Positions 56,679 through 64,000 of a stretch of DNA of 64,000 nucleotides are shown in pieces (position 1 is the first letter of the stretch; each line of letters begins with the position of its first letter). A model generated the notes under the pieces. That model was not told the origin of the DNA. It saw only the letters and a list, made by a program, of their open reading frames with translations, and searched no databases. The DNA lies in contig JABYQQ010000003.1 of assembly GCA_022605405.1 (NCBI GenBank), positions 1,364,001 through 1,428,000 of the forward strand, written 5' to 3'. Made by a program: the position numbers and the translations under genes. Source of the DNA: Earliella scabrosa. Lineage: Eukaryota; Basidiomycota; Agaricomycetes; Polyporales; Polyporaceae.

Positions 56679-57746
56679 ATGGGTCTCGACGAGCGAGGTG
56701 TCATCGCCGCGGTCCAGATGGCGACATACGGCCCGCTCCTCTGCCTCACTCCCTATCTGACTTGGAAGGAGCCTGACAGGAGGATGGGCTGGCACGCGCT
56801 CACGATGATGGCTGTTCGTGAGTATACGGACCCGTCTTCGTATCCACGACAGAAGTTGACGTCTGCGATAGTCCGACTAATTGGAGGGATAACGCGCATC
56901 CTGTCAGCATCCGATCAGACGAACGTCGCGAAGCGAACCGCGTACGGTGTCGCGGAGGGCGCGGGGCAAGGTCCTCTGCTGATAGCCACCATAGGCTTTC
57001 TGCGCACAGTGTGAGTTCATCACCAGTACGCGTGCGAGGAGTAGCACTTACCAACGCGCTAAATTTTTGTCAGCTCCCAACATGCAGTCGACCGGACCTT
57101 CTTCTTCACGAAGAGGATCATGATCTTCGGCGTAGTCGGCATCACGGGGGTGGTCCTCGCGATTGCGGGCGCGGTCAAGGGAGCGGTCGCGACCACCATG
57201 GACGCATACAACTATGCCTTGGAGCTCCGGCGTGCGGGCATGATCCTCTTCCTCATCCTCTTCACTGGCATGCTCTTGACCGCCGCCTTGTGTTGGCTGA
57301 ACTGGAGTCGTCTCCTCAAGTACAGGCGAAAAGTGAGTCTGACACATACCTTGATCATGCCAATCGTCTGGCCAAGCTCTCATGCCCTGCTATCGATCCA
57401 GCTCCTCGTCGCCGTGACCGTCACCATCCCTTTCCTCCTCGTCCGAGTGCTCTATGGTAGCTTTGGAACGTGGGGGCCCGTGACCATGCCGATCTGGAAT
57501 GGCCGCCAAATCCCGCTTCGACCAAGCAACGACTGTCTTGGACGGGGCAGCCCCATCTCATCGCAATGGGGGATCTATCTCGTCAAGTCGGTGCTGACAG
57601 AGTATATCGTTGTCGCAATCTATCTTCTGTCAGGGTTGCTGATACCGCTCAAGAAGGAGATGGTCGTGTATGAGCAGAGTGGCATTAACAAGGACTCTAT
57701 CTCCGAGAAGATCAACAAGGAGAGGGTAACGGTTGGAGGTGTGTAG
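56679..57746 (+). CDS. Seven-span fungal membrane protein, paralog B (DUF7702-like)
   Basis: Four exons (56679-56817, 56872-57010, 57074-57332, 57402-57746) encode 293 residues with about seven membrane spans. Shared with paralog A: the start DxxGxIAAVQMATYGPLL, LIGGITRILSASDQ, QHAVDRTFFF, the CWLNWSRLLKYRRK segment and SSQWGIYLVKSVLTEY. Intron positions and phases match exactly in the three introns, so a gene duplication with later divergence is clear; the two are perhaps 35-40 percent alike by eye. The cytoplasmic tail is longer and Lys/Glu-rich here. Function is unknown. Confidence 0.87.
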
Positions 57747-58336
57747 AGACTCACCACCAATCGTACAGTAAACTTCACTTCCACGACCCGTCACGTTTAC
57801 AATATACCACTCACGAGTTACTACTATGATCGCGGGGCGTTCGGATTGGCAGGGTACCGGTGAAATTTGTTGAGCGTGGCACTCACTTTGACCCATTGTA
57901 TCGACACTAAGCAAAACACACAGCCGTCGTGACAAGAAATGCTTTGTATTGGATGGATGTGCGAGCTACATAGTCAAGCACTGCCCACACCGCTCGCGAC
58001 GGATCGCAGGGCGGACTGGAGAGCGCTCCGGCTTAATTGAGCTCTCAGGATAATCTGCCCTCGTTCCACGGGTACCCCAGGCCACCTGTAGCGAGACACG
58101 ACGGAGAGTTGCGAGGCGAAGCAAAGCACCAAGCCGTGGTGAGGGGAGAGATGAAAAGAATAACCGCCCGTGCGCTGGTCAGCGTCGAGGGCGGCAACTG
58201 CCGAGACAGCCAGATAAGGCAGGAGGGTCAGTACAAGTTCGGGTCTAGGCGAGGACACGATGTCGTCATCGATGTATACATACACGCTTGCGAGGCTCGA
58301 GCCCTCGCCCACCATCTGTACCCTACACTCACAAAG
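57747..58336. other. Intergenic
   Basis: This is the 3' flank of paralog B and the promoter side of the dienelactone hydrolase. No gene is seen. Confidence 0.5.
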
Positions 58337-59543
58337 ATGTCGACTGTGCACAACACCAACGCTGCCTGCTGCACCATCCCGCCCGTCAAGTCTGACTACG
58401 TCCCCAAGGGCAAGTTCAAGTCCTACGCCGGCTTCAACACGGTCGGTGGCCTCGTAACAGTCCCGCGTCGATCACTCACGATCGTTTAAATTTTGTGCAA
58501 CGCAGGTCTATGTCACCGGCCCCGAGACCCCTGGCAAGTTCGCGCTCGTCTGCGTCTATGACATCTTTGGGTGAGTGCACAAATCCAGAGCACGAAATTG
58601 CGAAGTGGCTGCCTCACTTACTCTCATACCGTGCCCAGATTCAAGCCGCAGACGCAGCAAGGCGCTGATATCCTCGCGGACAACTTAAATGCGCAGATTC
58701 TCATGCCTGACTTCTTCGAGCCCGGCGAGCCGTGGCCGGTGGACCAATTCCCGCCCAAGACCGACGAGGAAAAGCAGAAGCTGCAGGAGTTTTTCGGTGG
58801 CATCGCCAACCCCCAGCAGTCAGTCGAGAAGGCTCTCAACGTCGCAAAGGCCCTCAAGGCCGAGGGCGTCGAATTCGTCGGCCTCTACGGCTACTGCTGG
58901 GGTGCGTCACTTCCCAGAGACCTTGTGCAAGTGGCGATATGCGGATGCTAACTGTTGCGACAGGTGGCAAGGTGACCATTCTCGCTGGGTCCAGCGAGAA
59001 GACTCCGTTCAGCGCGATTGCATCCATTCATCCAGCGTACGCATACCTGCATGCTGGTGCACGCTCCCGAGGCTCACCTCGCATTCGCACTCAGTATGCT
59101 CAGCCACAATGACGTCAAGGACCTTACTATCCCTCTCGGTCTGTACCCAAGCCAGGATGAGCCTGTGGACGAGGTCAGTACTTCTGCCACTGACACTAAG
59201 AACGAGGACTCACAAGAGCGATCAACAGTCCAAGCAGATTCTCGAAATCATCTCCAAGAAGCCTATTGCCGACAAGAGCGACTACAAGCTCTACGACTCG
59301 TATGTTTACATCACTCTCTGCCGATCTCACCCGTTGACATTCGCATTGCTAGGTTCCATGGCTTTGCCGCTGCCCGCGCCAACTTGGACGACCCCGAAAA
59401 CAAGAAGCAGTACGTGCCATCACCTGCCAATGCAATCGTAAAAATGCCGCATATATTGACTTCGTCTTCGCAGCTATGAGGATCTGTACTGCCGCCTTGT
59501 CTCATTCTTCAGCAAGGTAGCCGGTATCGAGGTGAAGCAGTAG
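58337..59543 (+). CDS. Dienelactone hydrolase family protein
   Basis: Eight exons (58337-58441, 58506-58570, 58639-58901, 58964-59036, 59095-59173, 59229-59299, 59353-59409, 59474-59543) encode 260 residues of an alpha/beta hydrolase. The catalytic triad is Cys143 in GYCWGGK, Asp190 in PSQDEPVD and His221 in FHGFAAARA, the Cys-Asp-His set of dienelactone hydrolases. These enzymes open lactone rings, for example in chlorocatechol breakdown, although fungal relatives act on varied esters. No signal peptide is seen, so it is probably cytosolic. The start MSTVHNTNAACCTIPPV matches the usual fungal N-terminus with its Cys pair. Confidence 0.94.
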
Positions 59544-59740
59544 GAGAGAATCAATCCAAAGCAAAAACCTGTTGTAAAGTACACGAGAGTCAGATCACAA
59601 TGTTGTACAAATGTTGCTGCAGTTCGTCTTGATCTATCGCTATAAGTAACCCGACCTGAAAGAAAAGCTGAAGGACAAAGAGTATATCTACTGTACACCG
59701 CCCATGGATTGAGTATTGATGAGGTAGTGTGCTGTTTCGA

Positions 59741-62065
59741 CTAGTGCAACGTATTCAGCACGCCTTGCGGCAATTCATCGTTGACTTTGATCATCCAGAA
59801 CGGTCCTGTTGAGAACGAAGAGGTCAGTAAATAAGACACGTGCCGACAAAACGGTGCACCCATACCAGCTGGATCGTCTACGAAGCATGGATCAGCGAAT
59901 GTACAGAACACACATCACATTCAAAGCCTTACCGCGATCGTGGCTAGCACCTGTCCAGATACCCGCAACCCCTGCCGCACTGCATACATGTCCAAGCTGA
60001 ACGCCTTCCGCGCTACGAGGACAGTGAGTGAGCACGCCGACACCGATAGCAACAACTCGAGACCATTCAGATCGCGCACCTCCACTGCTTCCTTCCATCG
60101 TACGTCGTGACCTGCATTCAAAAGCCCAAGCATCAGAGGAAACCTTTCCAAAGAAGCAAAGACGGTCGCACGCACAAACAGCCACCGGACCGCGCCGTCG
60201 GACAGGACGCTCACTTTGCCGCGGATCGTCGCGTCCGCGCTGTGCGCGTTCCCGCGCGACGTGCCCTTGAAGTAGAGCGTCGGGAAGGCGGGGTCCTTGA
60301 CGTCCCCGTACGGGGCCCTCTTGTGCCTAGGCTCGAATCCCGGCGTGTGGCCAGATGGGTCGTGGGCGATGTAGTGTCGGTCGCTGTAGTACTCGTTGTG
60401 CGAGATGAGCGCGAGCTCCAGCTCGACCGGGCGCAGCGCCTCGTCGAAATTGTCGTCGAAAAAGTTCGGGTCGCGCGGGCCTGGGGGAAGGAGGCTGTAC
60501 TGCGGAGACGAGAAGAAATGAGGAACGAGGGCAGGTTAGGGTTAGCCTTCGTCGGAAGGTGGAACTAGTACTCCTACGTTGAACATGTATAAATCACTAG
60601 AGGTACCGTCGGGCGCCGGGTCAACAAGTCACGCAGGCAACGATAGGGACGCTGTGATACGCACCGATAGTCCATAAAGCACACGAATCGCCTCCATGTG
60701 CCCGTCACCCCTGCCCAGTCGCCGTCCGGCCTCTCAAAGGAACCCACGGCCGAGTACGCCCGGAGCGCCTCCATCTTGAACAGCGGCTTCTTGTAGAATC
60801 CCAACCAGGCGTTGTCCGTCTCGCGCAGCTTGAGACCCACGACGTTCAGGATGTGCTCGACGTGCTCCCAGTTCACGAGCACGGTCATCTTATCCTCGCC
60901 CGCGACGCGGTACGGGCCCCAAAGCGTGTTCGTCTGGTACTTGCGCATGTCGTACACGTACGCCCGGCTTTCCCGACGGATGCGCGCCATCCGCTCCTTC
61001 GACGCGACACTGGTGTCCCAGTCGTTCTCGTGCGAGAGCGCGACGTACGCCCGGAGCTGCGCGCGCATCTGGTTCGCCTTGTGATACCCCGGGGGCGTCC
61101 AGGAGCGTCCTTCCGCCGGCTGCAGACCCAGTCTCTGACCATGCTCGTCATACGCGTCGATGGCAGTGACGTTGGGAGGACACTGCTGCATTCGCATCAA
61201 CGAGGGGTCGATTTCGTAAGAGATTGTGACTGGGACGACGTCAAAGTACACGGGAATCCTATCGAGGACTCGCGTCTTCCGCAGGAGGCGGTCGAGCCAG
61301 CGCAAGTTCTCCGAGCGGGTTTGCAAGTCGCCATCCCCGCCTTTCGCACCCGCGGGTTTGGGCTCGTTTGGTTCCACCGGGGCGGCGGTCTCTATGGCAG
61401 CTAAGAAGGCCTCGTACGTACTCTCGAGGACCGGCACATCGTCGATGTCCGATGCGGCAACGAACTCTGCGAATGTTCGCCGCTGCACCTCCCACTGCCA
61501 TGGTATGTCGTTTTCCCCTTGATGAGCGTTGCGCGTGTCGAACACCGGAGGGGAAGCGAATCTCCCAACGCCTCTCGGCGTCGTGGCCGCCTTCCGCAAG
61601 TCGTCGTACGGGCGCCTGAGATAGAGCTCGCGCCAGAGGTACTGGTCTTGCGACGCGTAGACCAGGTTGAACGCGAAACGGCAGGTTTGAGAGTACCTCT
61701 ATGAATAATGGTGTCACCCCGAGCCGTTCATAACATCGGGGAGAATACCGCACTGAGACGTCGCGTGGGCCACTGAAGAGCAGCACGCGTTCTATGATCT
61801 CGGCCGGCAGGGAGTGTAGCGAGAGAATGATCTCGGTGGGCTCGTAGCGCAGCCTACGTCGGGTGGTTCCATCGGGAAGGACGGGCTCTGTAGGCTCGTA
61901 GCGCAACGCATACTGGACGGGCACCTTTACGTCCACAAGTTCAGTGGGCTCGTAGCGCACTGGACGCCGTCGCCGAGGCGGCGCAAGCTTGGCGGGTTCA
62001 TAGTCGACGTCCATAGCAGGCTGGGTAGCATCAGAGTCGTCTGAACGAGCTGGCGACGAGGACAT
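59741..62065 (-). CDS. F-box protein with 18-residue tandem repeat
   Basis: Seven exons in transcription order (62065-61754, 61698-60665, 60494-60176, 60111-60080, 60012-59933, 59877-59866, 59805-59741) encode 617 residues. An F-box (LPAEIIERVLLFSG, about residues 85-104) would bind Skp1 in an SCF ubiquitin ligase. The long C-terminal region (WELYL-like start, SHNEYYSD, DGAVRWLF, EGVQLG, GIWTGA, DDPAGPFW) is the substrate-side domain common to Agaricomycete F-box proteins. Upstream of the F-box, three RYEPTE units repeat every 18 residues. Exon 6 is only 12 nt but is needed to restore the DDPAGPFW motif. Exons 4 to 7 close exactly in phase. Confidence 0.88.
61839..61959 (-). repeat. 54-nt tandem repeat inside the F-box gene
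   Basis: GGCTCGTAGCGCA (plus strand) occurs at 61839-61851, 61893-61905 and 61947-61959, exactly 54 nt apart. It encodes three 18-residue units, each starting with (V/L)RYEPTE. Confidence 0.85.
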
Positions 62066-62378
62066 GGTGGACAATAGTCAAGTGCATCGGTCTTGAGCCA
62101 CTGACCAAGCAGCTAGTGCATTCGCACATCGACGGCCCGTGTTGCGATACGCGCGGAGGCATTATGACGGCGTCTCTCACGCGCCTAGCATTCATATCAT
62201 CCCACAAAGACCCACAACACAGTCTCGATTGGTCGCGATATGTGAATACATGCACATGCACGACAGGATCGGCCCTACTGCCAGAACGGGAGATACCCTG
62301 AAGTGCCAGACAGAGCTCGACAAACACACTCACAGCTTCACGAAAACAGGTGACAGCGAAGGATGAAACAAGAAAACC
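62066..62378. other. Intergenic between two minus-strand genes
   Basis: It holds the F-box promoter and the 3' flank of the tail-anchored protein gene. Nothing else is recognised. Confidence 0.5.
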
Positions 62379-63577
62379 TCACGAGAGCGAGCCAAACATG
62401 TGTGCGAATTGAAACAGTGCGAGCGGTGCATAGACCAAGAAGAAAATCAACAAGTAGCGATCGATACGGTTGCGGGGGAGTCTGAACAGTCCACGTCGTC
62501 GATGAGCGGGTGGCGCCGGGTGGGATTGATCCTTCAGCGCAGCTTCCTTGTGCGCACCGGTCTTCCTGAAAACAACCTGACCGTCTTGACGAGGAGGAAA
62601 CCAAGGAGGAGTAGCGTCGGAGGAAGCAGGCTCTGTTGGCAAGGTCGAATAGACACCAGGGGGTCGAGCGCAATTGTCGCATTGATTCGTTGCAGTATGG
62701 GTGCTGGCGGCACCACCCAGAGCGCAGACATCCTTTGGGATAGCGCGAGACGCGATCTCAACGGTAGTTGATTGCGGAGCCTGGCGGAGCAAGCCGGAGG
62801 GCGGATCGGCGTCGGGACCCAGCGAGCAAACTCGGGTCCGAGAGCGAGAACGAGAGCGAGATCGAGACAGAGACCAGCGATCCTTGCGAACGCTCACAGT
62901 AGGCACGTTGAAATTGAAGATTGGCGGTGTGTTCTCCAGAGTGCGGGGCGTACAGCCTCGAGTCCTTCGCATAGAACCTTCAAGGGAGATCGGCGTACCC
63001 GGATCGCGGTAGACGAGGATGGAGCGCGGTAGAGACTTGATAGTCCAGATGTGAGATGTGAGCGGATTATGACGTGCAAAGGAAGAAGCATAAATGCGCC
63101 CACCTGAGCACCGTCCTTGCGTTGGGCCGTGGCTGGTGTCTTAGTCGGGCCCGGCTGGTCCTCAACATTCTCCGGCCAGTGGACATGGGGACTCCTCTCG
63201 CCTTCATCCGAGTCTGCGCCGACGCTGGTGACCTCCTCTTCAGCCTCACTGGCGGGACTGTCGTCGAGGCGGGGAGCAGGAGCGACATGAAAGCTCGTCT
63301 GACGGCGATTCTCGATGTTGCGCGCTACGTTGCCGGGGGCCATTCGGTCGGCGAGGATCTTGCGCTGCTGTCCTTCTTGCTCAATGACAAAGACTGTCGC
63401 ACGTCGCGGAACCCTCTTGAAGCCCTTGACTGGATTCTTGCTCGCGGTAGAGGATGTCTGAGTCCTACGCTTGGAGGTCGTGCTTTGCTTCGAGACCGGG
63501 GCTTTCGCAGGCTTTGGTGTCTCATTCTCGCGTCTGTTGCGAAGAAGGGCGCGAGCCCTAGTAACCAAGGGAGACAT
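62379..63577 (-). CDS. Tail-anchored protein of unknown function
   Basis: Two exons in transcription order (63577-63104, 63035-62379) encode 376 residues. The protein is mostly disordered, rich in Arg, Ser, Pro and Thr, with a basic N-terminus (TRARALLRNRREN), an acidic middle (EAEEEVTSVGADSDEGE), an RS-dipeptide run (SRSRSRSRSRTR) and a C-terminal hydrophobic helix RYLLIFFLVYAPLALFQFAH that leaves only a few residues behind it. That plan is a tail-anchored membrane protein with its bulk in the cytosol or nucleoplasm. No family is recognised. The basic and RS content would suit a nuclear-membrane or RNA-linked role, but this is a guess. The start is the first ATG of an open stretch. Confidence 0.72.
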
Positions 63578-64000
63578 TGGAGCGTCCGGAGAGCGCAGAC
63601 GCGTCAGAGAGGCAACCGGGAGGTGGTCAGGAGATCTAGTGTTTGAAACTCAACAGATCTCTCAGTCCAAGTTCAACATGGCGTCATATAGCTCATTCTC
63701 ACGTCCGGGGACTGCCGGTAGGAATCATATAAGGCCAGCTGGCAGGCGGTCGATTCTGCAAACACGTCGGGCCTCCCATTCGTCCCCGCTGCTAGGGTGC
63801 TCGCGTCCCGAGGAGTTGAGGGGTCGGTCTGGCCTGTTAGAGCAAGGCGGCCGCCGTATGGGGACGCTCTGGTGTTGGAAAGTCAGCTCCTCTTCCCTGA
63901 TCAGTGGGAATGCAGAGCCTAGACCGCATTGGATATTTCTTCAGCACTACTTATGGAAGAGTAATCGCTGTGTTACTTCGCAATCGTTGTTCTAGTGCAG
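63578..64000. other. Right edge, upstream region
   Basis: These are the 5' flank of the tail-anchored protein gene and the window end. No supported ORF; the frame at 63471-63995 is a shadow. Confidence 0.5.

Noticed and set aside
60494..60500. F-box exon 3 starting at the CAG before 60500
   Set aside because: Using it breaks phase with exon 2. The next AG (exon start 60494) closes the frame and gives LLPPGPRDP.

Overview
The window is nuclear DNA of a filamentous basidiomycete, most likely a polypore-type Agaricomycete. The genes are dense and GC-rich. They are cut by many introns of about 45 to 70 nt with GTRNGT-like donors and a CAG/TAG acceptor. The gene families (basidiomycete HET-domain protein, F-box protein, UbiA-type prenyltransferase, expanded GEN1-like nuclease, crypton-like tyrosine recombinase) fit that group. 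The species assignment is inference. Exon joins given below were read by eye from splice sites, reading phase and family motifs. Most close to an exact multiple of three.

Layout, left to right. 0.5-2.6 kb: SR-protein kinase (Sky1/Dsk1 type), cut by the left edge. 4.3-6.6 kb: RRM plus zinc-knuckle SR-type splicing factor. A kinase that acts on SR proteins thus lies next to a gene with SR-protein architecture. 7.0-11.2 kb: repeat-rich stretch with a decayed copy of the 3' end of the Rieske gene and two unrecognised ORFs. 11.8-12.9 kb: mitochondrial Rieske protein of complex III (minus). 13-15.7 kb: repeat relics. 15.8-17.7 kb: HET-domain gene. 18.2-20.0 kb: secreted glycerophosphodiester phosphodiesterase (minus).

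21.5-28.1 kb holds the most unusual block: a SAP-domain protein (minus), a tyrosine recombinase (plus) and a GEN1/Yen1-like XPG-family nuclease (minus). They are packed with gaps of only 42 and 115 bp. I read the first two as a crypton-like mobile module. Whether the nuclease belongs to it is open.

28.4-41.4 kb is mostly housekeeping: COX19 (cytochrome oxidase assembly), a Cys3/MetR-type bZIP factor, NPL4 (Cdc48 cofactor), a DnaQ-type 3'-5' exonuclease and a lone UbiA prenyltransferase. 41.4-46.7 kb has no gene I can recognise. 46.7-63.6 kb holds a single-pass membrane protein, LAS1 (pre-rRNA endonuclease), two paralogous multi-spanning membrane proteins flanking a SET-domain gene, a 574-bp hAT-like MITE with perfect 8-bp target duplications, a dienelactone hydrolase, an F-box protein with an 18-residue tandem repeat, and a tail-anchored protein of unknown function. 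I saw no rRNA, tRNA or CRISPR array.
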